From: Thermotogaceae bacterium
GTDB lineage: Bacteria; Thermotogota; Thermotogae; MWEM01
Direction: 5' to 3'
Assembly (NCBI GenBank): GCA_030445775.1
Contig: JASUTC010000014.1
Location: 1 to 40,964 of the forward strand
DNA length: 40,964 nt
Shown: positions 17,094 through 24,389 of the stretch, piece after piece
Layout of the letters: each line of letters begins with the position of its first letter
Numbering within the stretch: position 1 is the stretch's first letter
Program-made: the position numbers and the translations under genes
The notes under the pieces: generated by a model
What the model was told of the DNA's origin: nothing
The model's database searches: none
What the model saw: only the letters and a program-made list of their open reading frames with translations

Positions 17094-18097
17094 GTAACAA
17101 CAAATACTTAGTCGAAGTGGAAAACCTCCAAAAGTGGTTCCCCACCAGAAGAACCATGGGAGAAGTCTTCAAAGGCCAGCAGCGATACGTCAAAGCCGTG
17201 GATGGGGTCAGCTTCAAAATCGAGCGGGGAGAAATCTTCGGACTGGTGGGAGAATCCGGCTGTGGCAAGACCACCACGGGAAAACTCATCATGAAACTGT
17301 TGGACCCCACCGGGGGAAAACTCATCTTTGACGCTGACGACGTGACCCACTTGGACAAAGTGGGACTGGACACCTATCGCCAAAACGTCCAGATGGTCTT
17401 CCAGGATCCATACGCCTCCATGAACCCACGATTCCGATTAAGAGACGTCTTGGAAGAACCCCTTATCATCCACAAAAAAGGCGGAACTAAAGCCGAACGC
17501 ATGGAAATGGTAAAAAAGGCCTTAAACGAAGTCCGATTGCAACCCCCGGAAGAGTTCATGGTGAGATTTCCCCACATGCTCTCGGGAGGTCAACGTCAAA
17601 GAGGTGCTACCGCCAGAAGTCTCATCCTGAACCCCAAGATGATCGTGGCCGACGAACCGGTCTCCATGATCGACTTGTCCACACGAGCGGAAATCCTGCA
17701 CATGATGAAAACGGTCCAGCGGGAGTTGAACCTGACGTATTTGTATATTACCCATGACCTGTCAACCGCGAGATACTTCACGGACAAGATCGCCGTGATG
17801 TATTTGGGAAAGATTGTGGAAATGGGAGTTCCCAACGACGTCATCGACAACTCCTTCCATCCGTACACCAAGGCATTGATCACCGCCGTATGTGAACCCA
17901 TCGCCGGCAAAGTGAATCGGATCAAGGAAGTGCCGATTAAGGGAGAAGTTCCCTCAGCGGAAAACATCCCACAAGGCTGTCGCTTCCACCCCAGGTGTCC
18001 TTACGCCATAAAGGAATGTTGGGAAAAGGAAGAACCGGTGTTGGAAGAAGTGGAAAAGGGTCATTTTGTGGCTTGTAGGAGATATAAGGAGATATAA
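17090..18097 (+). CDS. Peptide ABC transporter ATP-binding protein (DppF/OppF-like)
   Basis: A 335-residue ATPase that pairs with the preceding one. Walker [10 protein letters not shown] is near residues 61-69, Q-loop [13 protein letters not shown], signature [13 protein letters not shown], Walker [13 protein letters not shown] and switch His [15 protein letters not shown]. The Walker B follow-on is [14 protein letters not shown] rather than the common [13 protein letters not shown], a variation known in this subfamily. The C-terminus [20 protein letters not shown] is the oligopeptide-transport tail. SD GGAGGTG is 6 bases before the ATG. It is the last gene of the operon; a palindrome pair and an intrinsic terminator follow. 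Confidence 0.95.
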   Translation: MSNNKYLVEVENLQKWFPTRRTMGEVFKGQQRYVKAVDGVSFKIERGEIFGLVGESGCGKTTTGKLIMKLLDPTGGKLIFDADDVTHLDKVGLDTYRQNVQMVFQDPYASMNPRFRLRDVLEEPLIIHKKGGTKAERMEMVKKALNEVRLQPPEEFMVRFPHMLSGGQRQRGATARSLILNPKMIVADEPVSMIDLSTRAEILHMMKTVQRELNLTYLYITHDLSTARYFTDKIAVMYLGKIVEMGVPNDVIDNSFHPYTKALITAVCEPIAGKVNRIKEVPIKGEVPSAENIPQGCRFHPRCPYAIKECWEKEEPVLEEVEKGHFVACRRYKEI

Positions 18098-18119
18098 GTG
18101 GTCAGAAAAGACGCTAACT

Positions 18120-18169
18120 GCCCATTCTATGAATGGGCTTAGGAGTGTTTTACCTGCGGTAAAAACTCC
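18120..18169. repeat. Pair of palindromes related to the 35834-36063 array
   Basis: The first palindrome is GCCCATTC, TAT, GAATGGGC (18120-18138). The second is GGAGTGTTTTACC, TGC, GGTAAAAACTCC (18142-18169), with one bulged G. The right arm GGTAAAAACTCCA (18158-18170) is identical to the right arm of the first hairpin in the 35834-36063 array, and the first palindrome resembles the last one there. Both copies lie between convergent genes, which suggests a dispersed element. Confidence 0.72.
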
Positions 18170-18184
18170 ACTCGTCATAATTGT

Positions 18185-18212
18185 AAAGGCGGACACACCT
18201 GTCCGCCTTTAT
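18185..18212 (+). terminator. Intrinsic terminator of the peptide ABC operon
   Basis: AAAGGCGGAC and GTCCGCCTTT form a perfect 10-bp stem with a 6-base loop; the U-side is TTTATT. Confidence 0.85.
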
Positions 18213-18226
18213 TCAACGAGGCCTAT

Positions 18227-18331
18227 TTATTGTCGCTTTTTACCCACTAAGTCTAATACGGTTAACAGATCTTTATCTACATTGTTTAAATAATCTTCAA
18301 TCGTATATTCAATCATATAATCCGGTATCAC
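18227..18331 (-). pseudogene. Possible gene remnant
   Basis: A 34-codon minus-strand frame ending at 18227 has protein-like composition (IPDYMIEYTIEDYLNNVDKD then LLTVLDLVGKKRQ). Tandem stops lie directly upstream, and further upstream the same frame resumes with MELELSVIIEWFKL before a stop. This looks like the decayed end of a gene I cannot identify. A short real peptide gene is possible; a distant GAGGTG is the only SD candidate. Confidence 0.3.
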
Positions 18332-18446
18332 ACCTCATCATGCAGGTCACAGTTTAAACCACTCGATTATTACTGACAACTCAAGTTCCATGGATTTGTA
18401 ATAGGGCTTGCTGAAAAAATGTTCTGGTATCACCGGAAACGGTCAG

Positions 18447-19106
18447 TCAAATTTTCAGAAGGGTTTGAAAGGCTATTTTTAGGCTGAGGGCTTCTTCTTG
18501 AGTTATTTTCACATGATTGGCATAATCGTGTTTGTCAATAAACTGACGAAGTTGATCTGTGAGTCTTTCCAGTTTTGCCTTTTGGATGGGTTGAATGGTA
18601 TGAATGAAAGCCTTGTCTTTGTTTTTTCCAGCGACTTTTAACAACCGCTCAAAGTGATCAAAACAAACAACAGCTTGAGTGTCTTTGAAAGACTTGGTTC
18701 CTTTAGGGTCTTTCAAGACATTGTAAGCTGACTGAGTGATTCTTTCGGGAAGTGTTTCCAGATAAGAGCAAAAATAGCAGTCTTGACTCTTCTGACGCTT
18801 TTTAAACAGGGGATTTTTGTCCATTTCTTCACTTTGACTTTTAATCATGTCCCAAAATATGATGGCGGGTCCCAAACCAGCTACCGTTAAATCCTCTTTG
18901 ACCGATTGATTAAACATATCATAGTGTTTTCGACAAATTCTGGAAAAACGAATATCCTTTCGGAATTGTCTTTTTGTAATACTTTCATATAACAGGACCT
19001 TCATGGAACGCTTGACACGTTCCTCTTCAAGGCTGCATATTGGACAGCCGTTGATGTCACCTTTCAAAAGCTCAAAAAAATCATGTTCTGATTGTGAAAA
19101 TGCCAT
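18447..19106 (-). CDS. Cys-rich hypothetical protein (DUF6062-like)
   Basis: A 219-residue soluble protein with two similar half-motifs. CPICSLEEE near residues 21-29 is followed by an RICRKHYDMF segment near 57-66; CYFCSYLE near residues 109-116 is followed by VVCFDHFERLL near 145-155. Two CxxC..CxxH sets suggest two zinc or Fe-S sites in a duplicated helical fold, which resembles DUF6062 proteins of Firmicutes and Thermotogota. The function is unknown. The start ATG has AAGAGGTG 5 bases upstream, with a TGTTAAAAT-like extended -10 before it (about 19122-19130 on the minus strand). The neighbours give no functional clue. Confidence 0.72.
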   Translation of the reverse strand: MAFSQSEHDFFELLKGDINGCPICSLEEERVKRSMKVLLYESITKRQFRKDIRFSRICRKHYDMFNQSVKEDLTVAGLGPAIIFWDMIKSQSEEMDKNPLFKKRQKSQDCYFCSYLETLPERITQSAYNVLKDPKGTKSFKDTQAVVCFDHFERLLKVAGKNKDKAFIHTIQPIQKAKLERLTDQLRQFIDKHDYANHVKITQEEALSLKIAFQTLLKI

Positions 19107-19400
19107 AAATCACCTCTTGTTATTTTAACACATTACACGCACTTCCATTTGATACGCTTCAGTATAGAGATTGTAATCATATATCCGATTTGAATTTTTT
19201 GGAGATACATTGTCTTATTCTTTATTATAACGTAATAATAGAATTTTCAAAACATTATATAAACGTCATAAATATAAATATTAAGCATGGAGACTGTAAA
19301 TTATTTGAAGATTTTACAATGCGGATTAAGTTATTTTTGTAAAGAAATGTTATAATAATATTTGACGCCTTTTTAGAGGGCATTTAATTGCGAGTGAAAG

Positions 19401-19412
19401 TGGTATATACCA
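19401..19412. promoter_or_regulatory. Upstream FrlR-type operator
   Basis: TGGTATATACCA is a perfect 12-bp palindrome, identical to the core of the operator at 19530-19541. The centres are 129 bases apart, close to 12 helical turns, so looping is possible. GntR/HutC regulators commonly bind sites of this kind. Confidence 0.7.
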
Positions 19413-19492
19413 GAAACCTGTGAAAAAGGCCAAAATAAATAATTAAATGAAGATATTTGGGGATAATCATGTATAAAAGGCGAAAATCGGAT

Positions 19493-19521
19493 TTGAAAAA
19501 TGATTAAAAATAAAATAGAAT
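19493..19521 (+). promoter_or_regulatory. Promoter of the frl operon
   Basis: TTGAAA (19493-19498), 17 bases, TAGAAT (19516-19521). The predicted transcription start near 19528 lies directly before the operator. Confidence 0.75.
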
Positions 19522-19528
19522 GTATGTA

Positions 19529-19549
19529 GTGGTATATACCATATACCAC
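19529..19549. promoter_or_regulatory. Main FrlR-type operator with three half-sites
   Basis: TGGTATATACCA (19530-19541) overlaps a longer palindrome, GTGGTATA-TACCA-TATACCAC (19529-19549), giving three half-sites. It covers about +1 to +21 of the predicted transcript and ends just before the SD of the regulator gene, an ideal place for steric autorepression. Confidence 0.82.
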
Positions 19550-19566
19550 TACGGAATGGAGGAATT

Positions 19567-20301
19567 ATGCAAAACTCTTATTATCTGTTGCCTAAGTATC
19601 ATCAGATTAAAGAGATGATCATTGAAAAGATCGAAAAGAAGGAATACAAGGTGGGAGATAAACTACCATCTGAAAGAGAAATCAGCGAAATCTATTCCGT
19701 TAGTCGTATGACGGCAAGGAAAGCTCTGTTAGAAGTGATTAACGAAGGACATGCTTATTCAGAACCGGGAAGGGGTACTTTTGTGAAAGAACGTACAGTG
19801 GAAAACTACTTAACTCGTTTGGAAGGGTTCTCGTATATGGTTAAGAGAAGTTCCGGTATGGAGACCATTTCCAGGGAAATTGAGAAAAAGGTCATTGAAG
19901 CTGACAGTATTTTAGCGGAAAAGTTGAAGGTTCCCATTGGGACACCAATCAATATGATCGCCAGAAGTAGAATTGTGGACAAGGACCCCATTGCATTCGA
20001 GTATTCTTTTACAAAGTTGGAGGATTTTCCTGATTTAGTTGATATTGATTTCAGTAAAAACTCTCTTTTTGAGACAATGACCAAGAAATATAATGTAGAT
20101 ATTGTTCATGCAAAGCAAACTTTAGAGATTGTTTACGCAGATAAGGATGTTTCGAGAATTCTACAAGTTCCCAAGAAGACCGCTTTGTTTCTTTTTAAAG
20201 ACGTTAGTGATGATGGCAATGCCAAACCGATAGAGTTTTGTGTCAGGTATGTACGTGCAGATAAGTGTCATTTTTATAATGAGATAACGAAAGTAAAATA
20301 A
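19567..20301 (+). CDS. frlR: GntR/HutC-family regulator of the fructosamine operon
   Basis: A 244-residue repressor-type protein. The N-terminal winged helix (residues about 1-75) has the GntR signature KLPSEREISEIYSVSRMTARKAL and GRGTFV in the wing. The C-terminal UTRA ligand-binding domain (about 95-240) contains MIARSRIVDKDPIAFEYS and ends IEFCVRYVRADKCHFYNEI. UTRA regulators sense small sugars or amino acids; here the likely effector is fructoselysine 6-phosphate or a relative. Two identical palindromes stand upstream, one on its own promoter. The SD is TGGAGG, 4 bases before the ATG. The symbol frlR is given from operon content, since the protein alone would only support 'GntR/HutC family'. 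Confidence 0.85.
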   Translation: MQNSYYLLPKYHQIKEMIIEKIEKKEYKVGDKLPSEREISEIYSVSRMTARKALLEVINEGHAYSEPGRGTFVKERTVENYLTRLEGFSYMVKRSSGMETISREIEKKVIEADSILAEKLKVPIGTPINMIARSRIVDKDPIAFEYSFTKLEDFPDLVDIDFSKNSLFETMTKKYNVDIVHAKQTLEIVYADKDVSRILQVPKKTALFLFKDVSDDGNAKPIEFCVRYVRADKCHFYNEITKVK

Positions 20302-20423
20302 TCTGAAGATAATCAAATAAGTCTTAAAGCAAAGAAAACCAAAATGACCTGTAACAAAATTCAGAGTGTGGTTTTGCATACAAATTTTTTAGATTTCATT
20401 CTTTTATATAAGGAGAGATGGTA

Positions 20424-21260
20424 TTGAAAGTCATAGGAATAGGGGACAATGTCGTTGACAAGTATATTCATCAAAAAAGGATGTACCCGGGAGGTAACGC
20501 GCTTAATTTTGCCGTTTTTGCAAAAAAACTGTCCGTAGATGCAGGCTATATTGGAATATTCGGTGATGATGCAGCGGCAGATCATATAAAAAAGGTTTTG
20601 GATGAAATTGGTATAGATTATTCTCACAGTGTTTCTTTTCATGGAGAGAATGGATTTGCAAGAGTTAGTCTTGAAGACGGAGAAAGAGTTTTTTTGCCAG
20701 GTAACGGTGGCGGAGTCAGTAAGGATCATTCTTTGTGTTTTGATGATAAGGAACTGGCATATATCAAAGATTTCGATATCATTCACAGCAGTTGTTACAG
20801 CTATATCGAATCTCACTTAAAAACCCTTTCAAAAACTCGGGTTCCCATATCTTTCGATTTTTCTGACAAATTATCTGATGAATATTTAACTGAAGTAGCA
20901 AAACATATCAATTTTGGATTCCTATCTTGTGGTGACATACCTATAGATCAAGTTAAAGAAAAACTCATGACAGCGGTTCAGGCAGGATGTGATTTTGCCG
21001 TTGCCAGTAGAGGAGATAAAGGGTCTTTGTATTATAACGGTGAAGTTTACATTGAACAAGAGGCTTTTTTAGTTAAACCCATTGATACAATGGGGGCCGG
21101 AGATTCACTTATCACAGGGTTTCTGGTTGATTTACTGAAAAAGGATGCCTTATTCACAAAGGATGAAAAAACGATTAAGGAATCGTTGATGTTTGGAGCC
21201 AAAAAGGCATCGGAGACATGTAGGGTAAACGGAACATTTGGCTATGGAAAAGATTATTAA
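20424..21260 (+). CDS. frlD: Fructoselysine/fructosamine 6-kinase (PfkB family)
   Basis: A 278-residue ribokinase-fold sugar kinase that phosphorylates the 6-position of the imported Amadori product before deglycation. N-terminal KVIGIGDNVVDKY and MYPGGNALNFAVFAKKL match FrlD, which has GDNCVDIY and SGGNAVNVAVY; PISFDFSDK in the middle is also shared. The catalytic PfkB motif is DTMGAGDSLITGFL near residue 220. The start is taken as TTG 20424, 6 bases after AAGGAGAG; the ATG at 20418 abuts the SD. A 122-base gap separates it from frlR, with no extra operator in it. Together with the SIS-domain deglycase at the end of the operon, this makes the pathway assignment strong. Confidence 0.88.
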   Translation: MKVIGIGDNVVDKYIHQKRMYPGGNALNFAVFAKKLSVDAGYIGIFGDDAAADHIKKVLDEIGIDYSHSVSFHGENGFARVSLEDGERVFLPGNGGGVSKDHSLCFDDKELAYIKDFDIIHSSCYSYIESHLKTLSKTRVPISFDFSDKLSDEYLTEVAKHINFGFLSCGDIPIDQVKEKLMTAVQAGCDFAVASRGDKGSLYYNGEVYIEQEAFLVKPIDTMGAGDSLITGFLVDLLKKDALFTKDEKTIKESLMFGAKKASETCRVNGTFGYGKDY

Positions 21261-21303
21261 TCCCCCTTGTTGAAGAGGGGAATTCCTTAAGGAGGTAATT
21301 CAA

Positions 21304-22566
21304 ATGAGTAAGAAAGTATTGGCAATTTTGTTGGTCGTTGCTTTTGTTTTTAGTAGTTTCGTGTTGGCAGAAACAGTAAACTTGAAACTTTTACATCGAT
21401 GGACACAGGAACCTGACAAGTCCTTCTTTGAAGAAGTTGTGAAAGAATTTGAAGCGATGCATCCGGATGTCAACGTTGATATCCAGACAGTTTCAAACGA
21501 TTCGTTCAAGGAAAAAATTACGGTAATGCTTGGTACGGCTGATGCACCGGATATATTCTTCACATGGCCTGGAGAATTCACCAACAGGTTCATTCGAGCA
21601 GGAAGAGTTATGGACATTACTTCTTACATGCTTGAAGATGGGTCCATGTTTGAGTATGTTGGATCACAATTGATTCCATTTGTCTATCAAGGAGCATTAT
21701 ACGGTCTTCCTTACAGACTTGACGGAAAAGTTTTTGTTTATAACAAGGAGATGTTTGCAAAAGCGGGAATAGACAAAGCTCCTGAGACTTTGGATGAGTT
21801 TATGGAAGACCTTGAAAAATTAGCCGCCCTGGGAATGAAACCCATTGCATTCGGAAATGAAAGACCTTGGGCCGTATCCCATTACATCGCTGCTCTCAAT
21901 CAAAAATCAGTTCCTGAAGATGTATGGGAAAAGGATATCGATCCGGCAGTGGGAACATGGTCACATCCAGGATACGTTGAGGCCCTTCATATTTATGAAG
22001 ATTTAGTCCCTTATTTCAACGATTATACGAATGCCCTCAAACATGACCAGGCAAGAGTTGCATTCATGCAGGGCCAGCATGCCATGATGTACCTGGAAAT
22101 TGTTGAGATTCCGGAGATTGGAAGAAACGGTCCTGAAGGCTTTATTGACAAGATCGGTGCTTTCCCATTCCCCGCTACAGACGGGCCTGGAAATCAGAGC
22201 TATCTTGTAGGATATCCTGAAGGTTTTGTTGTTAACTCAAACACAAAACACCCTGAAGAAGCCGTGGCTTTCTTGAAATTCTTAACCGGTAGGCAAATGG
22301 GAAGACTTGAACTTGAAAGGCTGGGTTGGTTCAATGGAATCAAAAACCTGGTAACACCGGATGAAGTGAAACCAATCATTTATGAAACCACCCAGTTGAT
22401 TCTCAATTCCGACAGGATGGTTAATTGGCTTGACTCCTCACTGCATGCCAAAATTTGGGCTGTTTATTCCGTAGAACTTCAAAAATTGACGGACAAGGTG
22501 ACTACACCGGAAAAGGTTATGGAAGCCGTTAAGAAAATTGCAACAGAAGTAAGAAAAGAATTTTGA
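21304..22566 (+). CDS. Sugar (Amadori product) ABC transporter substrate-binding protein
   Basis: A 420-residue family-1 extracellular binding protein. The signal peptide is about residues 1-22 (MSKKVLAILLVVAFVFSSFVLA) without lipobox. Motifs include FEAMHPDVNVDIQ, GTADAPDIFFTWPGEF, LPYRLDGKVFVYNKEMFAKAGI and EEAVAFLKFLTG, standard for this family. It occupies the position of FrlO in the Bacillus subtilis frl operon, so the ligand is probably fructosamines or fructosamino acids. SD AAGGAGGT is 7 bases upstream. A bulged hairpin lies just before it (about 21263-21281), and a stable one lies after it. Confidence 0.9.
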   Translation: MSKKVLAILLVVAFVFSSFVLAETVNLKLLHRWTQEPDKSFFEEVVKEFEAMHPDVNVDIQTVSNDSFKEKITVMLGTADAPDIFFTWPGEFTNRFIRAGRVMDITSYMLEDGSMFEYVGSQLIPFVYQGALYGLPYRLDGKVFVYNKEMFAKAGIDKAPETLDEFMEDLEKLAALGMKPIAFGNERPWAVSHYIAALNQKSVPEDVWEKDIDPAVGTWSHPGYVEALHIYEDLVPYFNDYTNALKHDQARVAFMQGQHAMMYLEIVEIPEIGRNGPEGFIDKIGAFPFPATDGPGNQSYLVGYPEGFVVNSNTKHPEEAVAFLKFLTGRQMGRLELERLGWFNGIKNLVTPDEVKPIIYETTQLILNSDRMVNWLDSSLHAKIWAVYSVELQKLTDKVTTPEKVMEAVKKIATEVRKEF

Positions 22567-22588
22567 TTTGATGAACTAAATCCTTTAA

Positions 22589-22613
22589 CCCCGGAGTTTT
22601 AAACACTCCGGGG
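22589..22613 (+). terminator. Intercistronic hairpin between frl binding-protein and permease
   Basis: CCCCGGAG and CTCCGGGG form a perfect 8-bp stem with a 9-base AT-rich loop and only a weak downstream tract (GGATTATAAAG). A partial terminator or 3'-end stabiliser is likely. Confidence 0.75.
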
Positions 22614-22635
22614 GATTATAAAGTGGGGATTAATC

Positions 22636-23508
22636 ATGAATAAAAAAAAGTATTTTAATTATTTTTATGTTATTCCAGCTATACTGTTTGTTTTAATATT
22701 TGTCTATTTTCCCATCATCATGAATTTTTACAATAGTTTCTTTCGAATGACAAGTTATAGTGACACAAAGACTTTTGTGGGTTTTGCCCATTATATTAAG
22801 ATGTTCAATGACCCGATATTTTATACAGCCATTAAAAACAATTTTCTATATGCCGGTTTTTCCATTCTTTTTCAGGTAGGGCTTGGAATGATATTGGCTA
22901 TATTGCTTGAAGGCAGGTTTATAGGCAAGAGAATAGGTACGTTTTTCAGAAATTCACTCTTTATTCCATCTATAATATCCATTCCTGCTGTTGCCTTGCT
23001 GTGGTATTTCATCTATAATCCGCAAATAGGCCTACTTAACGGGATGCTTGATCTTGTTGGATTAGAGCAGTTGAAAACAGCATGGCTTGCTAACCCCAAA
23101 ACTGCAATCTATTCGGTTATTATGATGAGTCAGTGGCAATATACGGGATATATTATGGTCTTACTAATTGTATCAATACAGAAAATTCCAAAAGAACTTT
23201 ATGAATCTGCGGTCATTGACGGGGCAAATGAATTTCAAAAAGCGATTTATATTACCATCCCCTCTATTAAAAGTATGTTAGCAGTAACCACGATTATTAC
23301 ATTTATTGGATCTTTTAAGCTGTTCTCTGAAATCTTTATTATGACGGGTGGAGGGCCATATAATACGACACAAGTACTTGGAACATATATGTACCGAGCT
23401 GCCTTTAAGTTTGACGAGATGGGATTTGGATCCGCAGTTGCGGTTATCATTTTTGCCATTACATTTGCCATTTCGATCTTTCAATTAAAATCATTTAAAA
23501 CGACTTGA
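22636..23508 (+). CDS. Sugar ABC transporter permease (MalF/FrlN-like)
   Basis: A 290-residue inner-membrane protein with six hydrophobic helices. The N-terminus NYFYVIPAILFVLIFVYFPI is typical for MalF/UgpA-type permeases, and the EAA loop is ESAVIDGANEFQKAIYITIPSI near residues 193-214. The end of the penultimate loop, MTGGGPYNTTQVLGTYMYR, is also a family hallmark. It pairs with the next permease. SD GTGGGGA lies before the ATG. The operon contains no ATPase gene, so a shared MsmK-type ATPase encoded elsewhere must energise it; this is inference from known sugar importers. Confidence 0.9.
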   Translation: MNKKKYFNYFYVIPAILFVLIFVYFPIIMNFYNSFFRMTSYSDTKTFVGFAHYIKMFNDPIFYTAIKNNFLYAGFSILFQVGLGMILAILLEGRFIGKRIGTFFRNSLFIPSIISIPAVALLWYFIYNPQIGLLNGMLDLVGLEQLKTAWLANPKTAIYSVIMMSQWQYTGYIMVLLIVSIQKIPKELYESAVIDGANEFQKAIYITIPSIKSMLAVTTIITFIGSFKLFSEIFIMTGGGPYNTTQVLGTYMYRAAFKFDEMGFGSAVAVIIFAITFAISIFQLKSFKTT

Positions 23509-23531
23509 GACTGGAATCCGGGTGATTCAAT

Positions 23532-24368
23532 ATGATAAAAAGAAAACCATTATACATTCTAAATAAAACATGGATCAATGCCATATTTTGGATTTTGATG
23601 CTGATAATCTTCTACCCATTATTCTGGATAATCATGAACTCTTTGAAAACCAGCACGGAGCTTTTCATCAATTCTTTCGCATTACCTGAGAAACCGCTCT
23701 TTCAAAATTACATTGATGCTTGGAATATGGGATTTTCAAAGTTTTTTTTCAACAGCATTTTAGTCACTGCTTCATCTGTGGCAGTAACGGTTCTGCTTTC
23801 TGCATTTTGTGCTTATGCCTTGGCAAGACTGGATATCAAATTCAAGAATCTGATTTTGTATCTGATTATTGGAGGACTTTTACTGTCACCTCATTCAGCA
23901 TTAATATCCCTGTATAAGATTTTTGATGCGTTGAATATATACAACACCTATTTTGCAATGATTGTTCCATATATTGCATTCAGAATACCCTTTGCAGTCT
24001 TTCTGATGTATGGGTATTTTAAAGATTTTCCAGGTGATTTGGAGGATGCAGCAAGGATTGACGGTTGCAGTACGTTAAAAATATTCATGAGAATCGTGAT
24101 GCCGATTAGTAAGCCTATTATTGCGGCAACAACAATTGTCTCCTCCATCTTTACTTGGAATGAATTTATATTTGCTCTTGTATTTATTGAAAGCGAAGAG
24201 CTTGTGACGATTCCTGTGGGATTGTCGAGATTTAGAGATGCACTTCAAACTAATTGGACTGGGATGATGGCGGGTATTGTATTAGCGAGTTTACCAATGA
24301 TAATAGCATTTTTATTCATGTCCAAATCGTTCATCAGAGGATTGACTGCTGGTAGCGTGAAAGGATAA
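23532..24368 (+). CDS. Sugar ABC transporter permease (MalG/FrlM-like)
   Basis: A 278-residue permease with six helices. The EAA loop is EDAARIDGCSTLKIFMRIVMP near residues 173-193, a close match to MalG-type proteins, and the C-terminus ends KSFIRGLTAGSVKG as usual. N-terminal LIIFYPLFWIIMNSLKT is also typical. The SD is weak (GGGTGA), and the gene starts 23 bases after the preceding stop, suggesting coupling. It forms the membrane channel together with the gene before it. Confidence 0.91.
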   Translation: MIKRKPLYILNKTWINAIFWILMLIIFYPLFWIIMNSLKTSTELFINSFALPEKPLFQNYIDAWNMGFSKFFFNSILVTASSVAVTVLLSAFCAYALARLDIKFKNLILYLIIGGLLLSPHSALISLYKIFDALNIYNTYFAMIVPYIAFRIPFAVFLMYGYFKDFPGDLEDAARIDGCSTLKIFMRIVMPISKPIIAATTIVSSIFTWNEFIFALVFIESEELVTIPVGLSRFRDALQTNWTGMMAGIVLASLPMIIAFLFMSKSFIRGLTAGSVKG

Positions 24369-24389
24369 TAAATCGATTAGGAGGTCAAA

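Larger units (their letters stand above)
18098..18446. other. Hairpin-rich gap between convergent genes
   Basis: 349 bases separate the peptide operon from the minus-strand gene ending at 18447. From left to right there are two palindromes (18120-18169), an intrinsic terminator (18185-18212) and a minus-strand frame that may be a gene remnant (18227-18331). In 18332-18446 I see nothing I can name. Confidence 0.7.
19107..19566. other. AT-rich regulatory region upstream of the frl operon
   Basis: 460 bases without a convincing gene. The left end holds the promoter and SD of the minus-strand gene. The right half holds an extended -10 (TGTTATAAT, 19348-19356), an isolated operator (19401-19412), a full promoter (19493-19521) and the main operator (19529-19549). 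The stretch around 19140-19340 is very AT-rich and otherwise unexplained. Confidence 0.7.
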
